Source: JANRLJ01 sp034437895 (lineage in GTDB: Bacteria > Chloroflexota > Anaerolineae > Aggregatilineales > Phototrophicaceae). From it: a stretch of DNA of 10,245 bases. Below, piece by piece: positions 1-5,550 of the stretch. Position 1 is the first letter of the stretch. Every line of letters starts with the position of its first letter. Both the position numbers and the translations under genes were made by a program. The stretch covers positions 1-10,245 of the forward strand of contig DAOTTO010000617.1 of NCBI GenBank assembly GCA_034437895.1. The letters run 5' to 3'. The notes under the pieces were generated by a model that saw only the letters and a program-made list of their open reading frames with translations, was not told the DNA's origin and did not search any database.

Positions 1-94
1 CCCCGGCCCCCTCTCCAATACTTGGAGAGGGGGAGAAAAACGCATCTTGAAGTCCCCTCTCCATGCAATGGGGAGGGGATTTAGGGGTGGGGTA
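1..94. repeat. pair of G/C-rich palindromic intergenic repeats
   Basis: Two hairpin-forming palindromes lie side by side. The first has perfect 12-bp arms (7-18 and 22-33; left arm CCCCCTCTCCAA) around a 3-nt loop. The second has 11-bp arms (54-64 and 68-78) with one mismatch and nearly the same arm sequence. The remainder to 94 is G-rich (runs of GGGG). Near-identical arms show the two copies belong to one repeat family. Such CCCCTCTCC-type repeats are, from memory, common between genes in environmental Chloroflexota genomes. No coding potential is evident. Confidence 0.6.
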
Positions 95-118
95 AATGCG
101 TGAGCGAAAGTCCTAGAT

Positions 119-149
119 ATAAAAGAAGCGCATTCGTGTGCGCCTCTTT
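119..149 (-). terminator. terminator hairpin after the slyD-like gene
   Basis: The arms 125-132 (GAAGCGCA) and 139-146 (TGCGCCTC) pair with one wobble on the minus strand around a 6-nt loop. A T-rich run (TTTTAT) follows on the minus strand at 124-119. The hairpin lies 17 nt past the stop codon of the FKBP gene. The plus-strand side also has a short T stretch (147-149), so it may act in both directions. Confidence 0.65.
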
Positions 150-165
150 ATCAATCGACTATCGC

Positions 166-720
166 TTATTCTACGTGTTCTTCTTCTTCATAATCTTCGT
201 CGCCGAAGTCTTCATCATCATAATCATCGAAGTCGCCCATGCCCATCCCGTGCGGGTGCCCATGTTCAATTTCGTCTTCTTCCGCCGGACGCATCGCCAC
301 GACTTCTACATCATAAGTCACGGTTTTACCCGCCAGCGGGGCGTTGAAGTCCAGAATGACCGAGTTGGGGGTCAGTTCCTTGACGATGGCATCAAACACA
401 TTGCCGTCATCATCTTCCAGCACCAGAATCATACCCGGTTCGATTTTGTCTGCGTCGGGGATGTCTTCGCGCGCGATTTCTTCCATATCTTCCGCGTCAT
501 ATTCGCCATACGCATCGGCGGGCGCGAGCGTGACCTGAAAGCGATCCCCAATTTGCTTGCCGACCAACATTTGCTCTAGGCCGGGGACGATATTGTCCGC
601 GCCGTGCAAGTAATCAAGCGGGTCTTCCGCTGTTGCCGTTTCAATTTCTTCCCCATCAACCGTGAGCGTATATGCTAAGCTGACGACGAGGCCGTTGCCA
701 ATTCTATCGGTAGTTGTCAT
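166..720 (-). CDS. slyD: SlyD-like FKBP-type peptidyl-prolyl cis-trans isomerase
   Basis: This 184-residue protein matches the SlyD class of FKBP prolyl isomerases/chaperones, which catalyse cis-trans isomerisation of X-Pro bonds and are usually cytoplasmic. The FKBP half-domain starts at about residues 7-68 (VSLAYTLTVDGEEIETA; LHGADNIVPGLEQMLVGKQIGD). The chaperone insert-in-flap region spans about 69-120, and the FKBP fold closes with NAPLAGKTVTYDVEVV at 126-141. SlyD proteins normally have N-H-P-L-A-G there; the His is Ala127 here. There is no signal peptide. The C-terminal tail has a short His cluster (H153, H155, H157) and then a very acidic D/E/Y stretch, so it is related to but much less His/Cys-rich than the nickel-binding tail of E. 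coli SlyD. The ATG is preceded by AAGGA about 11 nt upstream. The gene has its own promoter and terminator and so appears monocistronic. Confidence 0.9.
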   Translation of the reverse strand: MTTTDRIGNGLVVSLAYTLTVDGEEIETATAEDPLDYLHGADNIVPGLEQMLVGKQIGDRFQVTLAPADAYGEYDAEDMEEIAREDIPDADKIEPGMILVLEDDDGNVFDAIVKELTPNSVILDFNAPLAGKTVTYDVEVVAMRPAEEDEIEHGHPHGMGMGDFDDYDDEDFGDEDYEEEEHVE

Positions 721-755
721 GCGAGTCTTGTTCCTTTTGTGGTTTAACGCGGGGC

Positions 756-784
756 ATTATAGCGGCCAATGGCACGAAAGTGAA
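756..784 (-). promoter_or_regulatory. sigma70-type promoter of the slyD-like gene
   Basis: On the minus strand, TTCACT (784-779, 4/6 match to TTGACA) is followed after exactly 17 bp by a perfect TATAAT (761-756). The start ATG lies about 35 nt further downstream. It sits between the DUF362 stop and the slyD-like start, so the downstream gene need not depend on read-through from DUF362. Confidence 0.7.
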
Positions 785-807
785 TTGCGAGTCTTTATAG
801 AATCGCA

Positions 808-1611
808 TTAATTCGCCACCAATGTATCGCGCAGATCACGGATTGGTGTAAGATAGCTGGCTACTTGTTCCCCGCCGAGCCGACAGGCCGCTTCATCCAC
901 CGCCAGCAGATCATCCCCCCATACTACTTGACCCACCGGCACCGCCTCGCCGCGATCCGGCTTATGATCGAGACTGACGAATTTTTGGTCAAGATCAACC
1001 ACCGCGCCATCGAACAGATGCCCAATCGTGAAATAGACATCCTTGAGGATTTCCGGCACACTCGGCTGATGGAGCTGTCCACGCGCATTGGGACTGCGTC
1101 CGTGATAAAAATCACGCGGGAACAAGCCGTAGAGATTCTTGAGCGAGGCGGAAATCAGTGGTTCGCCTTTGAGCGTTGTGCGTTTGAATGCGCCGACGCT
1201 AATCAGGCATTCGTAATCGCCCAGCACCGCCGGCGCGCGCATGGTTTTATATTTAATGGGTTCCGGCAGCAGATTGGGATAATCGCGCAGCGGCAGTTCT
1301 TCCGCATCCGCCACCTGCATCCCATCATCGAGCAGGTCATCAATGCCGCTGCGTTTGAATAAATCCATCATCGCCACTTTGGAACATGCGCCTTCGATAA
1401 TCAAAATCCGCGCCGACGGATTCACCCGCCGCAGGCCGCGTAAGACCCCTTCCAGCACCCTCATGCTGATGACAACGGGCGGCTTTTTAGGATAACCAAG
1501 ATTGGGTTTCACGATAATGCGCGGCGCGTTAAAGGCCACCGCCGGGGGGATATAAGCGAAAGAGGCGGTCTTCGCGTTGTTTACAGCCGTAATAAGCGAT
1601 GGTTTTGCCAA
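808..1611 (-). CDS. DUF362 domain-containing protein
   Basis: This 267-residue soluble protein matches the DUF362 family. Supporting motifs are IIVKPNLGY near 32-40 (the family's K-P-N), IIEG at 71-74, a SLKNLYGLFP segment at 156-165 (the family's K-N-x-x-G), and VVWGDDLLAVDEAACRLGG near the C-terminus, equivalent to the usual G-x-D-x-x-A-V-D motif. No ferredoxin-type cysteine cluster is present; some DUF362 proteins are fused to 4Fe-4S domains, but this one is the bare domain. The biochemical function of the family is not established, so none is assigned. The start is TTG at 1611-1609, chosen because AGGGAG lies about 9 nt upstream on the minus strand and no in-frame ATG fits; a TATAAT lies another 20 nt or so upstream. 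There is no obvious terminator between it and the next gene. Confidence 0.82.
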   Translation of the reverse strand: MAKPSLITAVNNAKTASFAYIPPAVAFNAPRIIVKPNLGYPKKPPVVISMRVLEGVLRGLRRVNPSARILIIEGACSKVAMMDLFKRSGIDDLLDDGMQVADAEELPLRDYPNLLPEPIKYKTMRAPAVLGDYECLISVGAFKRTTLKGEPLISASLKNLYGLFPRDFYHGRSPNARGQLHQPSVPEILKDVYFTIGHLFDGAVVDLDQKFVSLDHKPDRGEAVPVGQVVWGDDLLAVDEAACRLGGEQVASYLTPIRDLRDTLVAN

Positions 1612-1643
1612 AATGAACGACTCCCTATTGCGTAAGTGGGAAC

Positions 1644-1672
1644 ATTATAACTTTATCCACCTTTCGATTCCA
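1644..1672 (-). promoter_or_regulatory. promoter of the DUF362 gene
   Basis: A perfect TATAAT is on the minus strand (1649-1644). A weak -35 (TGGAAT, 3/6) lies at 1672-1667 with 17-bp spacing. GATAAAGT directly abuts the -10 on its upstream side; this octamer recurs around the neighbouring tRNA genes. Transcription diverges from the tRNA-Pro promoter about 45 bp away. Confidence 0.55.
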
Positions 1673-1716
1673 TCTATAGATCATGATGAGATTCTGCGTG
1701 AAATGGCAAGTGCGGA

Positions 1717-1745
1717 TGGACTTTATCCAAAGACGGTGATAGAAT
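1717..1745 (+). promoter_or_regulatory. promoter of tRNA-Pro
   Basis: TGGACT (1717-1722, 4/6) is followed after 17 bp by TAGAAT (1740-1745, 5/6). The predicted transcription start at about 1752 is only a few bases before the tRNA 5' end at 1756. Confidence 0.6.
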
Positions 1746-1755
1746 GACTGAAGTT

Positions 1756-1828
1756 CGGGGCGTAGCGAAGTTGGTATCGCGCCGCGTTTGGGACGCGGAG
1801 ATCATCGGTTCGAGTCCGGTCGCCCCGA
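1756..1828 (+). tRNA. tRNA-Pro (TGG)
   Basis: A full cloverleaf can be drawn by eye. The acceptor arms CGGGGCG (1756-1762) and CGCCCCG (1821-1827) are perfectly paired, with discriminator A1828. The D arm is GCG/CGC. The anticodon stem CCGCG/CGCGG encloses loop TTTGGGA with anticodon TGG. The T arm is ATCGG/CCGGT around TTCGAGT. The 3' CCA is not encoded (ACAT follows), so it must be added after transcription. Confidence 0.95.
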
Positions 1829-1843
1829 CATTACTCATTTGAA

Positions 1844-1867
1844 ACTTTATCGCCCTTATGATAAAGT
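1844..1867. repeat. 8-bp inverted repeat between tRNA-Pro and tRNA-Gly
   Basis: ACTTTATC (1844-1851) and GATAAAGT (1860-1867) are perfect inverted copies around an 8-nt loop. No T-run follows on the plus strand, so it is not a classic intrinsic terminator. A TATGAT (1857-1862) that could be a -10 for tRNA-Gly overlaps the loop and right arm, but there is no convincing -35. It could be a processing hairpin of a Pro-Gly precursor or a protein-binding site. Confidence 0.45.
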
Positions 1868-1877
1868 ACACCTATCC

Positions 1878-1950
1878 GCGGGTGTAGCTCAGTTGGTAGA
1901 GCGTTTGCCTTCCAAGCAAAATGTCACGGGTTCGAGTCCCGTTACCCGCT
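1878..1950 (+). tRNA. tRNA-Gly (TCC)
   Basis: The acceptor GCGGGTG (1878-1884) pairs with TACCCGC (1943-1949, one G-T), with discriminator T1950. The D arm is GCTC/GAGC with loop AGTTGGTA. The anticodon stem TTTGC/GCAAA holds loop CTTCCAA with anticodon TCC at 1911-1913. The T arm is ACGGG/CCCGT around TTCGAGT. CCA is not encoded. It lies 49 bp after tRNA-Pro and may be cotranscribed with it, since a terminator follows only tRNA-Gly. Confidence 0.95.
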
Positions 1951-1959
1951 TCAAATTAC

Positions 1960-1988
1960 AAAAAGCACTTATGTCGAGTGCTTTTTTG
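1960..1988 (+). terminator. intrinsic terminator after tRNA-Gly
   Basis: AAAAAGCACT (1960-1969) pairs with AGTGCTTTTT (1977-1986) around a 7-nt loop. The stem's downstream side runs into T6 (1982-1987). It starts 9 nt after the tRNA and closes the Pro-Gly transcription unit. Confidence 0.8.
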
Positions 1989-2050
1989 TTACCTTATGCG
2001 CGATTTCTTTGAAACTTCGTCTGGTTTTATAATTTTTATAGATGGCACTC

Positions 2051-2078
2051 TTGACCCGTATCAGACCCGTGATATGAT
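2051..2078 (+). promoter_or_regulatory. promoter of the CAT tRNA
   Basis: TTGACC (2051-2056, 5/6) and TATGAT (2073-2078, 5/6) are separated by 16 bp. The predicted start at about 2085 lies just upstream of the tRNA at 2091, so this tRNA is transcribed independently of the Pro-Gly pair. Confidence 0.7.
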
Positions 2079-2090
2079 ATATAAAGAAAA

Positions 2091-2163
2091 GGGTCCATAT
2101 TTCAATTGGCAGAAAGACGATCTCATAAATCGTAAGTTGCAGGTTCAAGTCCTGCTGGACCCA
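2091..2163 (+). tRNA. tRNA with CAT anticodon (elongator Met or Ile2), not initiator
   Basis: Acceptor GGGTCCA (2091-2097) pairs perfectly with TGGACCC (2156-2162), with discriminator A2163 and no encoded CCA. The D arm is TTTC/GAAA with loop AATTGGCA. The anticodon stem ACGAT/ATCGT encloses loop CTCATAA with anticodon CAT. The T arm is GCAGG/CCTGC around TTCAAGT. The initiator is excluded because the three consecutive G-C pairs of the anticodon stem and an unpaired position 1-72 are missing. Elongator Met and lysidine-modified Ile2 cannot be separated by eye. The D and anticodon stems are unusually A/T-rich compared with its two neighbours. Confidence 0.9.
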
Positions 2164-2188
2164 CAATTTAACGTGTACTCCCAATAAA

Positions 2189-2211
2189 AGCCAGCAAAGA
2201 TGCTGGTTTTT
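2189..2211 (+). terminator. intrinsic terminator after the CAT tRNA
   Basis: CCAGCA (2191-2196) and TGCTGG (2201-2206) form a 6-bp stem with an AAGA tetraloop, followed by T5 (2207-2211). It lies 26 nt downstream of the tRNA. Confidence 0.8.
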
Positions 2212-2286
2212 GTTATGTTTGGGTCAGCCCCGCCTATCTCTTCATATCTCTCCCAATTGATACTGCATATCAATACCACTAATACT

Positions 2287-2336
2287 TTAACATCTTGCTC
2301 AACTAATGTTAACTTTTGACAAACTAAATTTAAACG
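2287..2336 (+). promoter_or_regulatory. putative Pho box (phased TTAACA-like repeats) upstream of phoA
   Basis: Five hexamers resembling TTAACA occur on the same strand: TTAACA 2287, TCAACT 2299, TTAACT 2309, CAAACT 2320 and TAAACG 2331. Start-to-start spacings are 12, 10, 11 and 11 bp, about one helical turn. Known PhoP boxes of Bacillus subtilis are direct repeats of TT(A/C/T)A(C/T)A with about 5-bp spacers, the same arrangement. The array ends 77 bp before the alkaline phosphatase ATG. A TTGACA (2316-2321) lies inside it but lacks a properly spaced -10. The nearest -10-like element (TATAGA, 2351-2356) is 14 bp past the last repeat, as expected for an activator-dependent promoter. Function is inferred. 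Confidence 0.5.
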
Positions 2337-2413
2337 AGGCGTGGTAATTCTATAGAGGGTAGTGATGCCCACCTCACAAAATACCATTTAGTTGTTATTC
2401 TAAGGAGACCCAA

Positions 2414-4666
2414 ATGAAGCAGGCTCGTATTTTAGTGATACTGGTGTTAGTCGTGCTGATGTCGCTTTTGGCATTCGTTCCGGCTGGCGCACAGGATGAT
2501 GCGCCCCCCGTTCTTATTCTCCCTATCAATCAAGCACAATTTTTGCCCGGCGCGATCTTCGACTTCCGTGTCGAAGTTCATGCGACTGCCCTGCCAGAAA
2601 ACTTTGCTGTGACCGTCAATGGCACATCTGCTGCTGAATTCTTCGGCGCGGAAGGTGAAGCGGAATCATGGGAATTTGGTGGCAATGTGGTGCGCTTTAA
2701 TAACGAAGGCAATGCTGCTGTTGCGGCAGATTTCAGCCCAGAAGCATTGGTGGGCGATTATTATAATGCTCAATTTGGTGTGGTCACGGTTGCGATGGAT
2801 GGCGACGCACTGACTGCTGCTATCGGTGGCGAAGCTGCCGCCCTCGAAGCAGGTGCCGACGCGCTGACCTACACGATTGTCGGTGGCGCTGCGGATGGCT
2901 TAACTGCTGCTTTCGGCTTGAATGCCGATGGCGAAATAACTGGTTTCGATGTCGCTGGCGTGGCAACTTTTGGTGTATTGGCGGGCGACCTGCCCACGCC
3001 CTCCTCGTCATTGATCTGGCGCAACTTAATTGCCCCGGAAGCTGGGGAATATGTGGTCGAAGTAACGGCTGGCAGCACGACACAATCGGTCACTTGGGTT
3101 GTGCGTGAAGCGCTGCCCGGCGAAGCCCGCAACGTGATTTTGTTCATCGCCGACGGTATGACCGTGCCGATGATTTCTGCCGCTCGTGCAGCACGCGGCA
3201 TAGATGCGGGTCGTCCGCAGAACCCGCTGGCAATGGACGGAATGGAAGTTCGCGGCCTCGTCAGCACCAGCAGCGTGGACTCATTAATGGCAGACAGCGC
3301 TAATACCGCCAGCGCCCTGAACACAGGTCATGTCGGCAGCGTGAATGCCACCGGTGTTTATGCCGATACCTCCCCCAGCCGTTTGGATGATCCCCGCGTG
3401 GAAACCTTTGCTGAGATGCTCAAACGCCTACGTGGGATGTCGATTGGTACAATTACCACCTCAGATTGGACTGATGCAACCCCTGCCGCCGTTTTCGCGC
3501 ATGGGCGTGACCGCAGCGACGGCAGCCGTGCTGCTTTTGCTGTTCAGCCGCTCGATAGTGGCCTCCTGCCGGAAGTCATCATGGGTGGTGGTTCGCGCCG
3601 TCTGCTGCCACAAAGCACCGAAGGCAGCCGCCGCACGGATGACCGTGATGTGTTTGCTGAATATGAAGCCGCCGGTTATACCATCGTCGACAGCGCAACT
3701 GCGTTGGGTGAAACCGTCTCTGGAGATGCGCTGCCAGAACGTTTGATGGGCGTGTTTGCACCTAGCGATCTGAACGTGTGGTTGGATCGCAATATCTATA
3801 CCGAAAATTTGGGTGATTTCACCGACCAACCCGGTCTGGTCGATATGACGTTGGCAGCGCTGGACGTGCTGAACCAAAATGAAAATGGTTTCTACCTCGC
3901 CGTCGAAGCTGCCAGCGTAGATAAGCAATTTCATCCGCTGGATCAGGAACGCGCCCTGTCCGATTTGATTGAATTCGATCAAGCGGTTGAAGCGGCGATT
4001 GCATGGGCGGCGGAAAACGCGCCAGATACCTTGATTGTCGTGACCTCCGATCATGGGCATGGTTACGAAGTTTACGGCACGGTTGACGTGGAAGAATTTA
4101 ATGCCGCCACTGATAATGCCGGACGTATCGACGCGATTGGCCTGTATGCTGCCGCTGGCTATCCTGATTATCCCGATGCAGATGGCAATGGCTTCCCGGA
4201 ATGGGGCGATGCTAGTGTCGTTTTCGCGGGCGTGGTGAACAATCATGGCGAATATACCGAAGACTTCCAAGTAAGCACAACCCCGCGTGTTCCTTCCATC
4301 AGCGATGATGCCGGCAATATCGTCGATAACCCCGATGATGACCCCAATGGTATCCTCATGAGTGGCAACAGCCCCTCGAACACAGGCGTTCACACCCTCA
4401 TGGATAACCCCGTGTTCGCCAGCGGCCCTGGTGCGGAATTCTTTAATGTGTCCGCCCACCAGAGCGAAGTCTTCTTCGGCATGGCAGCGGCAATCGGCCT
4501 CGACCCGTCGGCGGAAGATGGTATGGTCGCCGCCGCACCTTCTTCCGAGAAGATGGCGACAGCAGGCATCAGCCTCCCGGCGAGCGCTTCTGGCTTAGGT
4601 CTGTTGGTGGCAGGTGTCTTCCTCGGCCTAGTGCTGAGTGGCTATCGCCGCAATAAGACCAACTAA
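2414..4666 (+). CDS. phoA: PhoA-type alkaline phosphatase, secreted and C-terminally anchored
   Basis: This phosphate-monoester hydrolase acts outside the membrane. AAGGAG lies 6 nt before the ATG. A signal peptide (hydrophobic 6-22, cleavage likely at AGA26) precedes an Ig-like region (about 29-105 plus 196-230) interrupted by a DUF3471-like beta domain (about 110-190). The catalytic domain begins near 235. Active-site residues align with E. coli PhoA: metal ligand D247, nucleophile S295 in DSANTAS, D354 and T356 in TDATPA, phosphate-binding R367 exactly 13 after D354, E498, D503, K504 and H507 in VEAASVDKQFH, D546-H547 in TSDHGHG, and H660 in TGVHT. The D354/K504 pair is E. coli-like. The stretch between D546 and H660 is 114 residues, against 43 in E. 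coli, and holds a DADGNG loop (588-593). A C-terminal helix (about 727-743) ends in YRRNKTN, suggesting membrane or wall anchoring. At 750 residues it is well above the E. coli length of about 470. Phosphate-starvation control is suggested by the upstream repeat array. Confidence 0.93.
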   Translation: MKQARILVILVLVVLMSLLAFVPAGAQDDAPPVLILPINQAQFLPGAIFDFRVEVHATALPENFAVTVNGTSAAEFFGAEGEAESWEFGGNVVRFNNEGNAAVAADFSPEALVGDYYNAQFGVVTVAMDGDALTAAIGGEAAALEAGADALTYTIVGGAADGLTAAFGLNADGEITGFDVAGVATFGVLAGDLPTPSSSLIWRNLIAPEAGEYVVEVTAGSTTQSVTWVVREALPGEARNVILFIADGMTVPMISAARAARGIDAGRPQNPLAMDGMEVRGLVSTSSVDSLMADSANTASALNTGHVGSVNATGVYADTSPSRLDDPRVETFAEMLKRLRGMSIGTITTSDWTDATPAAVFAHGRDRSDGSRAAFAVQPLDSGLLPEVIMGGGSRRLLPQSTEGSRRTDDRDVFAEYEAAGYTIVDSATALGETVSGDALPERLMGVFAPSDLNVWLDRNIYTENLGDFTDQPGLVDMTLAALDVLNQNENGFYLAVEAASVDKQFHPLDQERALSDLIEFDQAVEAAIAWAAENAPDTLIVVTSDHGHGYEVYGTVDVEEFNAATDNAGRIDAIGLYAAAGYPDYPDADGNGFPEWGDASVVFAGVVNNHGEYTEDFQVSTTPRVPSISDDAGNIVDNPDDDPNGILMSGNSPSNTGVHTLMDNPVFASGPGAEFFNVSAHQSEVFFGMAAAIGLDPSAEDGMVAAAPSSEKMATAGISLPASASGLGLLVAGVFLGLVLSGYRRNKTN

Positions 4667-4680
4667 GCTCGTTCTTGTAT

Positions 4681-4723
4681 AAAAAAGATACGCTGGTCTA
4701 TGCTTAGATCAGCGTATCTCTTT
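4681..4723 (+). terminator. strong intrinsic terminator after phoA
   Basis: A 15-bp stem (4686-4700 with 4705-4719, one G-T pair) around a TGCT tetraloop is preceded by A6 and followed by CTTT. It starts 15 nt after the phoA stop and separates phoA from the next operon. Confidence 0.82.
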
Positions 4724-4761
4724 CACAGATGAAGCAATTACGCAGTTCAACAAAATTTTCC

Positions 4762-4790
4762 GTAGGGGCGACTCGCCGAGTCGCCCCTAC
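4762..4790. repeat. 29-bp perfect palindrome (VGATRRVAPT-type repeat)
   Basis: The 14-bp arm GTAGGGGCGACTCG is followed by a single C and its exact reverse complement. Translated in the frame of the downstream gene it reads VGATRRVAPT, a peptide seen in over-extended gene models across many environmental bacterial genomes (from memory). It is therefore taken as a dispersed palindromic repeat, not as the N-terminus of the next gene. The right end creates TACAAT (4788-4793), a -10-like hexamer without a matching -35. Confidence 0.75.
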
Positions 4791-4836
4791 AATGATGGTA
4801 AACTGTGTAATGGTTGAAAGAGTAGGGATGTATTGT

Positions 4837-5550
4837 ATGTTAAAAAAAGCTAGGGACTATCTTCTTATCGGTATGGGATTATGTTTAGCGGCATGTGGAA
4901 CAAGTAACGACAGCATTAATCGTATTACCGCCATCCCCGAAAATCAGACGCGTGCAACTGCTACCGCGACACCCTTAACCCCTTCCTCAACACCCCCGGC
5001 AGTCAGCGGATTTGCCGCCCTCGCCGAGGCCGCTGCACGAGTTACCCCGATTGCTGCAACGCCAACAGCGCTATCGAACAGCCTCCCAGCAGGGAACGCC
5101 CAGCAAATTGCCGCCGCCACCGATGCCGCGATGCGTCCGGTTCCGCGCACGTTGATTAACTTCACTGAGGCCGAACAGCCAGTTCCGATTACGTTTGACG
5201 AATTTTATGATGGCTACAGCATCCGCGAAGGCTTAATCATGTCGGATAAGCTGACCTCGCTGGATGGACAGCGTGTCGTCATGGAAGGCTACATGGCTCC
5301 GCCGCTTAAGCCCGAACTCGATTTCTTTGTGCTGACCCGTATCCGTCTTGCGTTTTGCCCTTTTTGCAGCACCGCAGCGGACTGGCCGGATGATATTGCG
5401 CTCGTTTATCTTGATGATACCGTAATCGCCGCCACGCTCAATCCGGTACGAATCAGCGGCAGGTTGGAAGTTGGTGCATCAGTTGACCAAGAAACAGGCA
5501 TGGTCAGCTTAGTGCGTATTTATGTGGATAACCTGGAGATTCTCGATTGA
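4837..5550 (+). CDS. DUF3299-like lipoprotein with CPFC motif, first gene of ABC operon
   Basis: A 237-residue predicted lipoprotein. With the ATG at 4837 the N-terminus is MLKKAR, a hydrophobic stretch, then lipobox LAAC with acylated Cys20. AGGG lies 9 nt upstream. The frame is open back to 4729, but that extension translates the palindromic repeat and would bury the signal peptide, so it is rejected. A Thr/Ala/Pro-rich linker (about 36-100) precedes a C-terminal beta domain (about 116-237) resembling DUF3299: SLDGQRVVMEGYMAPP at 141-156, FFVLTRIR at 163-170, CPFC at 174-177, then a PVRISGRLEVG strand. The CxxC could bind metal or form a disulfide. DUF3299 proteins are, as I recall, found beside LolD/MacB-like transporter genes, some zinc-responsive, which matches this context. 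The stop overlaps the next start (TTGA). No clear promoter was found. Substrate is unknown. Confidence 0.75.
   Translation: MLKKARDYLLIGMGLCLAACGTSNDSINRITAIPENQTRATATATPLTPSSTPPAVSGFAALAEAAARVTPIAATPTALSNSLPAGNAQQIAAATDAAMRPVPRTLINFTEAEQPVPITFDEFYDGYSIREGLIMSDKLTSLDGQRVVMEGYMAPPLKPELDFFVLTRIRLAFCPFCSTAADWPDDIALVYLDDTVIAATLNPVRISGRLEVGASVDQETGMVSLVRIYVDNLEILD

Noticed and set aside
100..579. 159-codon plus-strand frame antisense to the slyD-like gene
   Set aside because: The F/I/H-rich run is the complement of the acidic tail. There is no start signal and no domain.
1674..2184. Short open frames on both strands across the tRNA genes
   Set aside because: They only translate the tRNA and terminator sequences; peptides such as a GLEP-containing one are typical artefacts of tRNA regions.
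2316..2350. TTGACA/TAATTC as a sigma70 promoter for phoA
   Set aside because: The only acceptable -10-like elements are 23 or 29 bp from TTGACA, outside the usual 16-18 bp, so the hexamer is better read as part of the phased array.
3461..4459. 332-codon open frame on the minus strand inside phoA
   Set aside because: It lies wholly antisense to a gene with a complete catalytic motif set. It has no Shine-Dalgarno or recognisable domain and is explained by codon bias of the sense strand.
4729..4836. N-terminal extension of the lipoprotein gene to ATG 4729
   Set aside because: It would translate the palindromic repeat and place 36 residues before an otherwise complete lipoprotein signal; AGGG supports 4837.
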